DNA of 64,000 nt, taken from assembly GCA_003116995.1 (NCBI GenBank), contig BDSL01000189.1, forward strand, positions 22,936 through 86,935, given 5' to 3'. Position numbers and translations under genes: made by a program. The first letter of the stretch is position 1. Every line of letters starts with the position of its first letter. The notes beneath the pieces are model-generated. The model was not told the origin of the DNA and made no database searches. It saw only the letters and a list, made by a program, of their open reading frames with translations. Shown piece after piece: positions 46,556 to 55,157 of this stretch. This DNA is from Yamagishiella unicocca. Taxonomy: Eukaryota > Chlorophyta > Chlorophyceae > Chlamydomonadales > Volvocaceae.

Positions 46556-47638
46556 ATGAGTGATCGCTATGGGTGGCAAGTTACTGACGATGGTGGATCC
46601 GGTCGAAATCAAGGACGGCAACGTGGTGATTCACTATTTGATGGCATCACTGAAACCAATAATCAAGATGACGATAATTTCCAAGATCAAGTTCAGAATC
46701 AAGCCCGGATCAATCACAGGGAGTATAATGGAAACACAAATCGTGCACGCAACAGGGATGTAAGAGAAAACGTATACGACGAATACGACTGCAATCTCTA
46801 CAATGGTTCCAACAATGAATACAATGGTTTCAATGATTACAATGGTGGTTTCAATGACTACAATGACTACGAGGAGGAGGAAGACAATGAAATTGAGAGC
46901 CATGAAGATGGTGGAGGATATCCATGGCGGGCACGAACAAGGAGAGCACCGATATGGGGCGGCAAGCATCAAGATGGCGTTGGCCGAGCCAAGAATATAC
47001 CCTCACACTCATCATCGAATGATGCTGGAAACCGTCGACGACATGCAAGCGGAGATGGAAAAGATGATGACGTAACCACTATTATTCCCCCCATCTTTTT
47101 CTTTGGACGTCCACAAAATCAACAACAAAATCAGCAACAACCACGGAAGAGGCAGCAGCAGCACAGGCCGAAACAAGTACATGATCACCTTCAACGGAGG
47201 CAACAGGGGCAGCAACAACAACGGCGAGGTAGACATGGCCATCAAAATTACGGTATTGGCAACGAACGCTATCTTGATTGCAGCGCATTCAAGATCGCCA
47301 TTCGGACTCTCCACAACTTCTTCAGGCGTCTTCGCTTATCACCAGCGACACGCTTTGTCCTCATCATGACGATAATCACTTGTTTGTGCTTCTATTTTCA
47401 CATGTTCCTCATGCAACAGTATGTTCTGAGGTGCAGGAGCAATGTTATCCGCGTCATGCTGTTCAAGCAGAGCTACATGTGCACGTGCATGCGTAGCACG
47501 TTGACGTTCATCGAGGACTCTTTCCTTGATGGCATCAAACGTATATTTCATATGTGTCTGTCACCCGTCTATCGAGTGGGTATTCGCATGTTTGCACGAG
47601 CGTCTGGCTTGACCAGAAACACCCCAGACAGATTCTAG
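46556..47638 (+). CDS. Hypothetical membrane protein with Asn/Gln-rich head
   Basis: 360 aa. The first 240 residues are disordered: a YNGxNDYN repeat near 80-105, an acidic segment, then a long Gln/Arg-rich run (QNQQQNQQQPRKRQQQH). One membrane helix lies at about 265-285 (FVLIMTIITCLCFYFHMFLM) and a Cys-containing C-terminal domain follows. No known family. It might be a virion membrane protein with a disordered face. Confidence 0.65.
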   Translation: MSDRYGWQVTDDGGSGRNQGRQRGDSLFDGITETNNQDDDNFQDQVQNQARINHREYNGNTNRARNRDVRENVYDEYDCNLYNGSNNEYNGFNDYNGGFNDYNDYEEEEDNEIESHEDGGGYPWRARTRRAPIWGGKHQDGVGRAKNIPSHSSSNDAGNRRRHASGDGKDDDVTTIIPPIFFFGRPQNQQQNQQQPRKRQQQHRPKQVHDHLQRRQQGQQQQRRGRHGHQNYGIGNERYLDCSAFKIAIRTLHNFFRRLRLSPATRFVLIMTIITCLCFYFHMFLMQQYVLRCRSNVIRVMLFKQSYMCTCMRSTLTFIEDSFLDGIKRIFHMCLSPVYRVGIRMFARASGLTRNTPDRF

Positions 47639-47644
47639 GGTCAG

Positions 47645-47712
47645 TTTAGTTCGGACATTTTAATTCGGACATTTAGTTCGGACATTTAGTTCGGACATTT
47701 AGTTCGGACATT
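47645..47712. repeat. 13-bp tandem repeat, five copies
   Basis: The unit ATTTAGTTCGGAC repeats about five times between two convergent gene ends, directly next to the thioredoxin-like stop. Confidence 0.85.
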
Positions 47713-47713
47713 T

Positions 47714-48327
47714 TTACAAAGTCCTCGGTGGTATCCTCATCGGAATCATCGCGGACCTCTTGGCATAAATTCGCCCGACACGACTTCCCCGGGTTTGAGC
47801 CAACCCTGGAGAGCGCTTGCGCTTGACTGTTTGAGCCAACCCTGGAGAGCGCTTGCGTTTGACTGTATGAAGCACAAACCGCGCCATCGACACAGAGTCA
47901 CGACGGGCGCCTGGCGGATATACAACCAACCGCATTCGGGTTCGTGGAGAATGTGCGCGTCGGGCAAGCGCTATGTAAGGTACACCTTGATATGGCACGC
48001 GTTCTTTATTGAGGAGTGCTAGCAATGGGTTTGGCGAATTCTCTCCAGCATGTATGAGAGCGGAGGCCTCAATGACAATCGCATTTACACCAGATCCCTT
48101 CAATGTTTGAACGAGCCTCTGGAGGTCATTGCGCATCGCATTACAGTGGTAACAGCCCTCTGATTTTACCACTACAAATGTAGGCGAGCCATGATCGCTG
48201 ATAAAATAGGTTGTTGATGGAGGCGAGCTACATCATTATGTTCTTGGATGTACATGCTGACTTCATTATCGTGGTGTTGATACTCCCGATCTGCAGACCG
48301 AATTGGACTAAATTGTTGTCGTGGCAT
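47714..48327 (-). pseudogene. Thioredoxin/glutaredoxin-like protein, frame-interrupted
   Basis: The C-terminal frame carries FVVVKSEGCYHCNAMRNDL, a thioredoxin-fold first strand and CxxC active site (CYHC), then GVPYIALA as the cis-Pro region. It has no ATG before the motif. The minus-strand ATG at 48327 opens a frame of 51 protein-like codons that ends right there; a -1 shift near 48200 would join them. This can be an indel, a sequence error or programmed frameshifting. The tail contains the duplicated unit TVKRKRSPGLAQ. Thiol oxidoreductases help form disulfides in virion proteins of related viruses. Confidence 0.65.
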
Positions 48328-48834
48328 GCTTTTTCTATTTTTTCTATGACATGTACGCGGAAAATAATCATAATATTAAATATCAATTGTTACGACGTCC
48401 ATTCATTCATATCGCCTCACGTGTATTATTGTTTAATAATAATAATAAATACGAAAAATACGAAATATGTCAACACGCGTGTCCAATATGCAAACAAGCA
48501 CTTATCTCTTAGCCCCAGAGAGTATGCTCAGAAGCAGTGTCGGTGGGCCGATGCACACCAACGCAACGGGTACTATGGCATACAATGTACGAGATGGTGC
48601 AAAATCAAAGATTCGCAAGGCAATAATGACATTGTCGTACAACAAGAGGACAAAGAAGACAAAGAAGACAAGGACAAAGAAGAAGAAAAACACGAAAAAG
48701 AGCACACAAATGAAATCGACGAAGAGGATCCGGAGAATATCGGGCAAAAAGAAGTCGACTATGAGGAATTAGAAGGAAGACTTATGATGAATCTTGCTGC
48801 CCAGCGTTGTAAAACAAACTTAAGCTTTAGTTAA
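48217..48834 (+). CDS. Uncertain acidic protein
   Basis: An open frame of about 205 codons; its last 110 residues look coding (YYGIQCTRWCKIKDS, then a Lys/Glu/Asp run and EVDYEELEGRL). The first half overlaps the thioredoxin-like gene on the other strand and is AT-rich, so the true start is unclear. A different plus frame (48467-48772) gives a Lys-rich 101-aa protein with a better-placed ATG; only one should be real. The stop lies within a dispersed repeat. Confidence 0.35.
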   Translation: MEASYIIMFLDVHADFIIVVLILPICRPNWTKLLSWHAFSIFSMTCTRKIIIILNINCYDVHSFISPHVYYCLIIIINTKNTKYVNTRVQYANKHLSLSPREYAQKQCRWADAHQRNGYYGIQCTRWCKIKDSQGNNDIVVQQEDKEDKEDKDKEEEKHEKEHTNEIDEEDPENIGQKEVDYEELEGRLMMNLAAQRCKTNLSFS

Positions 48835-48850
48835 TACGGGCACAACGCTG
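48802..48850. repeat. Shortened copy of the dispersed palindromic repeat
   Basis: Starts CAGCGTTGT, loses most of the left arm, then has the central AAACAAACTTAAG and the full right arm TTAATACGGGCACAACGCTG. It looks like an internal-deletion derivative and provides the stop of the frame at 48217. Confidence 0.85.
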
Positions 48851-48955
48851 TTGCTGCCTGATATTGTATTCGTTTGACATCAACTTGATTTGGCATCATC
48901 CAGCGAGAGCAAGGAATCCTTTTCAAGGTCAGCTTTTGTTTTATTTTTTTATTTT

Positions 48956-49735
48956 TTATTGTTTTCTTGATAATAGGTTTTTAACTGTGTTATTAACTGT
49001 GTTATTAACTGTGTTTAATGATTTTTTAAATAAACCAGGCTGAGCTTGTTTAGAGATATTCGTTTCTATAATTTTATCAATCAACTTAATTTTATAGCTT
49101 ACAGATATACCATTAAATGTAACCGTAATAATGTCCTCCTTACTGTTCTCAATGGTGAAACGATTTCCAATAACGGTTTGAAATTCTTTCATGAAGTTCT
49201 TACCCAAAATGTCATCATAAAGTGTGATCATTCGGTAATACAAAACTATCGCTGATTGCGATGGATATTCTCCTATAGCTTTCTCCCATTCCTTCTTATT
49301 GTTAACGTTTTTAGTTTCAGCAGCAGCATCTTTAGGAGCATCTTCAGCAGCAGTATCTTTAGGAGCATCTTCAGCAGCAGTATCTTTAGGATTGACAGCA
49401 GCATCATCTTTAGGATCTTCAGCAGCATCATCTTTAGGAGCATCTTCAGCAGCATCATTTTTAGAATCATTAGAATCAGTTGGAGGACCAGAACCATCTC
49501 CAGCTCCACCCATTTGTGATGTATTATGTCTAGATGGAGGTGTTGGCCAAACCCTAATGAATGCTTTTAATGATTGAAGTTCGTTCTGAATATCTCGATG
49601 ACGTGTGAGATGACTCGACTGACTACTTCTTCTCGATCTCGTGTTATTCCGAAGTATTACATGTTTATCGTGTCCTGTTGTCACTTGGACAAACACGCGC
49701 TTGCTGCGATGGTGCCCTCGTTTTCTCATGCTCAT
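48956..49735 (-). CDS. Hypothetical protein with Ala/Asp/Lys repeat linker
   Basis: About 259 aa from the ATG at 49735. The N-terminus is basic (RKRGHHRSKRV); residues 85-145 are a tandem repeat of DAPKDDAAE-type units; the last 110 residues are a globular domain (AIVLYYRMITLYDDILGKNF, ITVTFNGISVSYKI). The end has a NTVNNTVNNTVK repeat. No family recognised. Confidence 0.65.
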   Translation of the reverse strand: MSMRKRGHHRSKRVFVQVTTGHDKHVILRNNTRSRRSSQSSHLTRHRDIQNELQSLKAFIRVWPTPPSRHNTSQMGGAGDGSGPPTDSNDSKNDAAEDAPKDDAAEDPKDDAAVNPKDTAAEDAPKDTAAEDAPKDAAAETKNVNNKKEWEKAIGEYPSQSAIVLYYRMITLYDDILGKNFMKEFQTVIGNRFTIENSKEDIITVTFNGISVSYKIKLIDKIIETNISKQAQPGLFKKSLNTVNNTVNNTVKNLLSRKQ

Positions 49736-49845
49736 CTCTATTTTACTTCTCTTTACTATTTTTACTATTTCTACTAATCCTATAATCACAGATTAACGGT
49801 TCAAGCAGAACACCAAAATCTATATTCAATGTTTCAATGTTGCTA

Positions 49846-50382
49846 CTAGCATATCCCTATGGATGCTAGGTCAATGTTCACAAGCCTCATCTCCTTATTG
49901 TTATATTCAACACCGGTCAATGCATTCTTATTCACTAGTTCACGCAAAGGTCCACGGAGATCCCCGACTACTTTCTCATCCAGCGTCTGCAAATATGCAG
50001 TGACCAACTTCCACTGTAAGCACTTGTCCAACTGCTGCCATGATTTTTTCTTCATCCGACGCTCTATGTCGGCTTCAATCAGGTTGTCGATGGGTGTGCG
50101 GCCCCGTTCATCTAAAAGAATTGCCACTGGTCTGTAGGTCTCAAGATCTGGGGTACTAACGTCTTGAGCTATTGTTGGAGATATTATTGGAGATATTAGG
50201 GGTATTGTTGGAGGTATTAGAGTTTGCGACATTGGAATCGATATCATCATATCAACTAGACACCATATAGGAGGAATACGAATTCCTTTATCTTTTATCT
50301 GCAACATCAACAATATTTGGTTGCGGATGTGGAAAACAATATGCATAAAAGAGCATGTGGGTCGAATGTAGATTTGTCCCAT
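49846..50382 (-). CDS. Hypothetical protein
   Basis: About 178 aa from the ATG at 50382; Met codons at 50250/50247 give a shorter version starting MMISIPMS. The N-terminal third is hydrophobic with a Pro/Ile/Ser repeat (PPTIPLISPIISP). The C-terminal 100 residues look globular and helical (ERRMKKKSWQQLDKCLQWKL, VVGDLRGPLRELV). No recognised family. Confidence 0.55.
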   Translation of the reverse strand: MGQIYIRPTCSFMHIVFHIRNQILLMLQIKDKGIRIPPIWCLVDMMISIPMSQTLIPPTIPLISPIISPTIAQDVSTPDLETYRPVAILLDERGRTPIDNLIEADIERRMKKKSWQQLDKCLQWKLVTAYLQTLDEKVVGDLRGPLRELVNKNALTGVEYNNKEMRLVNIDLASIGIC

Positions 50383-50680
50383 CTCACAAATGGTTTTGAA
50401 GATATGCAATGTGAGCGGCGATGGCAACTGATATTACAGGTGTGTTTACCAGCTGGCTCTGGTAGATGCGGACGTGCAGTCTTCACTGTTGAATTTTTTA
50501 CTCGAGGGGTATACAGAGACACGCCCAACAAAGCGAACACGGAGTGAGTATTATTCCAGTACCGGAGCATCACAATGGACAGCAGTCGTCTGTCAAACAA
50601 TATTATTCGATTTGTCCGCTCATCGCACCGAATATCCAGTGGGAACTTGTTCGCTCTACACCACCACCCACATAAATAAA
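50383..50680. other. Gap with only short, uncertain frames
   Basis: Plus-strand frames between 50341 and 50725 have partly protein-like text and include a GTGAGT that would make a good 5' splice site near 50536, but I found no convincing exon pairing. No gene is called. Confidence 0.4.
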
Positions 50681-51271
50681 TCATGGAGATGCCGTGGAAA
50701 TCATAGCTCGCAACTCAGGTGTTAGCCAGACGCTGCAGTGTTGTTGCAGAATCATGAGACACCTCAGCTGCCTGTCAACTTCCAAGAATTCTTCTTGGAA
50801 GCGTTTTATCGCAAGCTCTGAGATAAAAACCCTGCCTCGCATACCCGCATTAGTGATGTACATGCAGATGTTGTCAATCTTCTTCAGCTTGCTTTCGATG
50901 TTATCCTTGACATTGATTCGACAGCAACCATTGCTACAGTACATCGCTTCCTTATTGTTCTTCCTTATGAACTCCACACATGTCTCCACTATCCAGTCAA
51001 CCACAACATCGATTGAGCTCTGTAAACTCTCCTCACACACGAAGAATGACGATACATTTATCATAATCTTGTATGCATTATAGTAGCTGTCCTCGAACTG
51101 CTGGCAAGGCATGTCTTTGTTAGGTTGCTTGTTGTTAGGTTGCTTGCTGCAAAGTTGTCTGAGAAAACAATATTCGCCAGATATTATGTCCTCAATGTCT
51201 TCCTTCAACAGCGATAGCCTCCAAGATTCTGCATAATTATTATCCGTCCTCAATACTACATTATTTCTCAT
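50681..51271 (-). CDS. Hypothetical Cys-containing helical protein, 196 aa
   Basis: A clean ATG frame. It is mostly helical with a run of Cys (CSNGCCRINV, near residue 115) and a repeat KQPNNKQPNK near 45. The C-terminal half (ELAIKRFQEEFLEVDRQLRC) looks like a long helix. No known domain or membrane segment. Confidence 0.6.
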   Translation of the reverse strand: MRNNVVLRTDNNYAESWRLSLLKEDIEDIISGEYCFLRQLCSKQPNNKQPNKDMPCQQFEDSYYNAYKIMINVSSFFVCEESLQSSIDVVVDWIVETCVEFIRKNNKEAMYCSNGCCRINVKDNIESKLKKIDNICMYITNAGMRGRVFISELAIKRFQEEFLEVDRQLRCLMILQQHCSVWLTPELRAMISTASP

Positions 51272-51525
51272 ATTTTGTTATTTGTTGTTGTTGAGATTGA
51301 CTGAAATGTTTGACTGAAAAGTTAGATTGCAAATTTTGAACAGTTTTATAGAATTATACAATTATAGAATTATCATGACTCCAGGTAGCGGTGTGGTGAT
51401 GTATTTTTACAATCGTACAATCGTATAGTCGTACAGAGCTCAAGATGTGTGTGTGTCGTGTGACTTTTGACGTGCAGGCGGGAGTCCGAGCAGGTTCGGT
51501 GCGCCATGACTAATCCAGCAGCCCC

Positions 51526-51940
51526 TCATTGACGATGCCGTTCGTCAATGAAAGTGACGAACGAGGAACGAACGACCCTTGCATTGTGCGAAATGTTGTC
51601 CAGCGCCTCCATGATAGCTTGTTCGTCGCCGACGTCGATAAACTTTCTGTCAGGACATGAAATGTGGCACATGATGAATATGCAAAGAGCACGCATTCAA
51701 GGGTCGCTTGCGAATTGCACTAGAGATAATCTCTGACCTCAGGTTGGTCACGATGTTCTTCTCCCGCGCCAGCTGTTCTAGGGCGTTGTTGAGCTGGGTT
51801 CGTATAACCAACGACTCCTCGTCACGAGCTTGGAGCATCCTCTTGTAGGCATCCTGCACCGTAGCTGCCCGTTTGCGCTCGGCCTCTAGAGCTTTCTCCA
51901 CAGCGTTGTCTAAATCTTGTTGAGTGTATACCTTCGACAT
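51526..51940 (-). CDS. Coiled-coil protein encoded by two exons
   Basis: Exon 1 is 51738-51940 and exon 2 is 51526-51646; the sum is 324 nt, a whole 108 codons with the stop. Exon 1 encodes a Glu/Arg/Ala coiled coil (NAVEKALEAERKRAATVQDA, then LNNALEQLAREKN). Joined to exon 2 the frame goes on in good sequence (KFIDVGDEQAIMEALDNISH) to a TGA at 51526. Without splicing the frame enters poor sequence. No known family. GC is above the local average, as for the other spliced gene. Confidence 0.7.
51647..51737 (-). other. Probable spliceosomal intron
   Basis: 91 bp from GTCAGA to CCTGACAG. The 5' site is less than ideal (GTCAGA rather than GTAAGT). The branch-like CTGAC sits very close to the 3' end. 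Support comes mainly from frame continuity across the junction. Confidence 0.6.
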
Positions 51941-51968
51941 GGTGGTGAGATTATATGGCACCGCAGAG

Positions 51969-52041
51969 TTGGCACCGTAATTGAATTACACAGGAAATGG
52001 AGCTCTATGTTCTTTTTGGCGTAATGCAATTACGGTGCCAA
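51969..52041. repeat. Second type of imperfect palindrome
   Basis: TTGGCACCGTAATTGAATTAC is mirrored by GTAATGCAATTACGGTGCCAA with a loop of about 31 bp. It differs from the main repeat family. The 3' codons of the gene at 52005 lie within its right arm. Confidence 0.8.
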
Positions 52042-52211
52042 CGCTGCCTACTCGCGCTCTCGAGAGGCCGAAGCATGTTCTTATGGAGTGCCACGCCTAT
52101 GAGCCGCTTCAAAATGCAGTAGGTTTTCCTCGTGTCGTCGCGTAATGTGCTGGACACGCTGCTACCCTTCCCCTTCCAGCCAGACACGAGCAGGTCAAAG
52201 CCACTCGACAT
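52005..52211 (-). CDS. Small basic protein, 68 aa
   Basis: Starts at the ATG at 52211 (MSSGFDLLVSGWKGKG), divergent from the gene at 52242 with 30 bp between starts. It is rich in Arg/Lys/Ser. The last dozen residues (RWHRNCITPKRT) are coded by the palindrome at 51969-52041. No known family; it could also be the first exon of a spliced gene. Confidence 0.45.
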   Translation of the reverse strand: MSSGFDLLVSGWKGKGSSVSSTLRDDTRKTYCILKRLIGVALHKNMLRPLESASRQRWHRNCITPKRT

Positions 52212-52241
52212 GGTGCAACAACAGATAAAAGACACAATAGT

Positions 52242-52679
52242 ATGGCAAGACGAAGGAAGGAGATTACGATGGAGTATCGTGTTGAAGGAGAACCTGCATT
52301 GCAGCCTTTGCCTGGATCTCACCGAATGGCGGGAGGTGAGCATGTATGCCATTACACACCTATTGAACCACAGCCATGGATAGGAGATTGGCGCTGCCAG
52401 TCAGTCTACGCCCACGTAGCCTACGAGACATCGCGACCGCTCCATGGTGCAGAGCCTTTGGCCCTCAAGCAAGCCCTAAACAAAATGTTTGGGGATCAAC
52501 AAAATGCGGTGGTCCTGCTAGAAGGCCAACATGCAGCCGGGCATCCCTTGCCCGGAGTCTACACTATCGACGTTACCCAGGACTACCTAGGAAGGAGCTG
52601 GAGATTTCGTGTTGATTTCCGTGTGTACTTGTCAGAGAACGGCAACATGCATTTGTGGGCAGAAGTCTACAAGCGATGA
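52242..52679 (+). CDS. Hypothetical protein, 145 aa
   Basis: An ATG frame with a strand-rich, balanced composition (NAVVLLEGQHAAGHPLPGVY, then RSWRFRVDFRVYL). No membrane helix and no motif I recognise. GC content is above the window average. A full copy of the dispersed repeat lies 34 bp after its stop. Confidence 0.6.
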   Translation: MARRRKEITMEYRVEGEPALQPLPGSHRMAGGEHVCHYTPIEPQPWIGDWRCQSVYAHVAYETSRPLHGAEPLALKQALNKMFGDQQNAVVLLEGQHAAGHPLPGVYTIDVTQDYLGRSWRFRVDFRVYLSENGNMHLWAEVYKR

Positions 52680-53002
52680 ACAGGTTAGCTCGCCTGCTCG
52701 ATGGGACGAACTCAGCGTTGTGCCCGTATTAACTAAACCTTAAGTTTGTTTTTTTACAAATTGATTTAAGGGTGTATCATTACGGGAACAACGCTGGACG
52801 AACTGTCCTGAACTGTGCACCATGCCGTGCAGAGGCAGCCCACCTCAACAGCCTGTCTGAATGTGCTATGACAACCTGGGTCACCGTCTGTATGTGTTTC
52901 GTCTGTCAGGACATCCTAAATCTGTTGGTAGAATCGTACAATGGTGACGCTTTCTTGTATACAATTTCAACAATTTCAACAATTTCAATGATGTTTTTGC
53001 TC
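52680..53002. other. Gap containing a full dispersed repeat
   Basis: No supported gene. Besides the repeat at 52713-52796 there is a run of ACAATTTCA units near 52965-52990. Confidence 0.5.
52713..52796. repeat. Full copy of the dispersed palindromic repeat
   Basis: 84 bp, starting CAGCGTTGTGCCCGTATTAA and ending TTACGGGAACAACGCTG. Reverse-complemented, it matches the copy at 63486-63566 at all but a few positions, though the two are 10.7 kb apart. Confidence 0.95.
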
Positions 53003-54301
53003 TCACATACGCATAACCTGGGATACGTTTTTACTTGTGCGTAACAAGCCCTTTGCGCTGATGTGGCCTGCAAGGTACTTGGCAAGGTCATACGCATTGC
53101 GGGCAGCTGGATCGGTCACGGTGCGCATGTACGTCATGAGACGGTTCCTTAGTGTTCGCCAAAGTGGATCTCCATGTGCGCTCGCAATAAGTGCGTTATC
53201 GACCATTGCTTTTGACAGGGCCTGATAGAAAAGCGCGCGAAATGGCTGTTTACCTTCGGATACTGCATTACGGAGCTCTTTTGCACGTCTCTCCCCAAGG
53301 AAAGAATTGTCAATATCTGTGATCAGCTGCCGCGCCCTATACAGACGTCGGGAGTCAGAGTGATCGATTGTAGCTGTCACATCATAGAGGTGCGCATAAT
53401 TATATGTTGGGACTAGCACGAGGTTTCGTTTTTGCTCTAAGATACCTTCGGTGTTATCAATCATGATGATGCGGTCCATGAGGGTCTGGATGCCCTGGCT
53501 CATGGTGTAATCTTTTCGAAGTGTGCTGTATATGTATTTGATTACCAGATCCAATGATTTCTTGCACGAGCCATCTGGTGTCACTCCACAGAAGCGCCGT
53601 GTGAAGAGTCTTGCAAACTTGAAGTCCATTGGGGGCTTCTCGAAGTCGCGAATCATCTCTAGACGCACTGCGTGAAGAATCCGCGGAGCAAGAAATGTCG
53701 CCCAGTCGTGCTCAGCTGCCGTGTACAGCATGACGGGTATGTTGAGCATTGCGCACTGCGCACAGAATTGTGAGAATCCAGGCCGCATTAGACCATTCAT
53801 GAGCTGGGTGACCAGCTGGTCCTTGAACATCTTGCCTCGAAAGGTGTTCTGGTTATCACGCGTTCGTTTCTTTGATGGACCTTGGATCAGGAGCTGGTAC
53901 TCTGTAAGCTGAGCATCAATGTCACCGATGATTGTGCCGTCAATGTCAACTAAAACCACAAACGATGGATAGTTTCGGTTGTCCTTGTCAGACGTGCCTA
54001 TTGCCTGTACTATAGACCGCGTAGACGGGAACGCAACACCACCAGCCTGACTATGATTGTTTGTACTGTTCGTTGTACTGTTCGTATTGTTTGTATGGTT
54101 CGTATTGCCCGTATTGTTTGTATGGTTCGTATACCTCGATGCGACATTGGTTGATGCAGCAATAGAGCCACCGACACCCTGCCTGAATCTGTCATTTCCA
54201 CCATACGCATGTGTCATACCGACAGCAGCACCTCCGAAACGATTTGTTCCAGTGCCACCACCTCTTTGATTGATGGCTGCAGTCGTCACTCCCAAGGTCA
54301 T
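53003..54301 (-). CDS. NLI/FCP1-like (HAD) phosphatase
   Basis: A 432-aa protein. The HAD motif I is VLVDIDGTI (first Asp near 118), followed by a region like CTD phosphatases: MRPGFSQFCAQCAMLNIPVMLYTAAEHDWA (motif II area) and IIMIDNTEGIL (motif III area). Relatives remove phosphate from the RNA polymerase II tail; giant viruses carry diverged versions. The first 95 residues are disordered, with a NHTNNTGNTNHTNNT repeat. The C-terminal 130 residues are unassigned. Confidence 0.78.
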   Translation of the reverse strand: MTLGVTTAAINQRGGGTGTNRFGGAAVGMTHAYGGNDRFRQGVGGSIAASTNVASRYTNHTNNTGNTNHTNNTNSTTNSTNNHSQAGGVAFPSTRSIVQAIGTSDKDNRNYPSFVVLVDIDGTIIGDIDAQLTEYQLLIQGPSKKRTRDNQNTFRGKMFKDQLVTQLMNGLMRPGFSQFCAQCAMLNIPVMLYTAAEHDWATFLAPRILHAVRLEMIRDFEKPPMDFKFARLFTRRFCGVTPDGSCKKSLDLVIKYIYSTLRKDYTMSQGIQTLMDRIIMIDNTEGILEQKRNLVLVPTYNYAHLYDVTATIDHSDSRRLYRARQLITDIDNSFLGERRAKELRNAVSEGKQPFRALFYQALSKAMVDNALIASAHGDPLWRTLRNRLMTYMRTVTDPAARNAYDLAKYLAGHISAKGLLRTSKNVSQVMRM

Positions 54302-54405
54302 ATGTAATAAGGAGATTATACTATTAGGTTATCTTGTCTACCTAATAAAGATAAGTTTTTGCGAAACTGAGTTAGGGAATGGTGATGAGTCGACCTTGAT
54401 GACAG

Positions 54406-54413
54406 TATAAATA
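54406..54413 (+). promoter_or_regulatory. TATA-like box of the resolvase gene
   Basis: TATAAATA lies 25-33 bp before the ATG at 54439, in the divergent gap with the phosphatase gene. Confidence 0.4.
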
Positions 54414-54438
54414 CCACTCGCTTACAACGTAATGGAGA

Positions 54439-55125
54439 ATGTCGTCCTCGGTATCAATCCTTTCCTTTGATGTGGGGATTCGTCACCTCGCATACTGTTA
54501 CATGATATGTCACAAAAAATGGGAGGTTTCGTCCTGTGAGATCCTGCATTGGGACATGATTGATTTAGGGAAAGTTGGAAATGTCGAGGCGTGTGCATCG
54601 GTGTTGATGGCGGAGCTTCACAAGCGCTTTGAAAAGACCAGCGCTGACATTATCCTCATTGAGCGACAACCGCGTGCAAGGAGCATCATAATGGTGGCTG
54701 TGCAGATGTTCCTATGTGGCTTCTTTTCCTTGCCGCAATATGAATTTGGCAAAGTCAAGTTTATAAGCGCGACATGGAAGCTAAATATGGCCCAGCAGCA
54801 TGAACACGAGACATCTCCTCTTGCAACATCAGGAACAACGTCGGGAACATCGGGAAGAAGTCGCAAAGGGTCTAAGAATGCTGCTGCAAGGGTCAAATAC
54901 TCATCTAACAAGAAATACGCTGTCATGACTGCAAAGCACTACCTCGAGACAGTACTCTGTGATTTCGCGAATTTGGCGCTCCTAGAGGTTTATCCTAAGA
55001 AAGATGACCTTGCCGATGCTCTGTTACAAGCGCTAGCATTTGTTGAAGGTAGTGGTAGCAGTGTTGTTAAGGAGTTCAAACGTAAGGTCAACGGTAATAA
55101 ATTTAGGTTAGGAAAGAAGAAGTAG
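54439..55125 (+). CDS. Poxvirus A22-type RuvC-like Holliday junction resolvase
   Basis: A 228-aa nuclease that cleaves branched DNA when genome concatemers are resolved. It keeps the acidic residues of the RuvC fold: LSFDVGIRHLAY (D11), ILIERQPRARS (E74) and KKDDLADALLQAL near 185-197. A Ser/Thr/Gly-rich insertion (SGTTSGTSGRSRKGSKNAAA) near 130-150 is specific to this protein. The gene is common to most nucleocytoplasmic viruses. Confident. Confidence 0.92.
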   Translation: MSSSVSILSFDVGIRHLAYCYMICHKKWEVSSCEILHWDMIDLGKVGNVEACASVLMAELHKRFEKTSADIILIERQPRARSIIMVAVQMFLCGFFSLPQYEFGKVKFISATWKLNMAQQHEHETSPLATSGTTSGTSGRSRKGSKNAAARVKYSSNKKYAVMTAKHYLETVLCDFANLALLEVYPKKDDLADALLQALAFVEGSGSSVVKEFKRKVNGNKFRLGKKK

Positions 55126-55157
55126 ACATCGGATTTCAACGGATTCAACCAATACAA

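Noticed and set aside
52772..53044. 90-codon plus-strand frame after the full repeat
   Set aside because: It starts without ATG inside the repeat and runs through a simple ACAATTTCA repeat.
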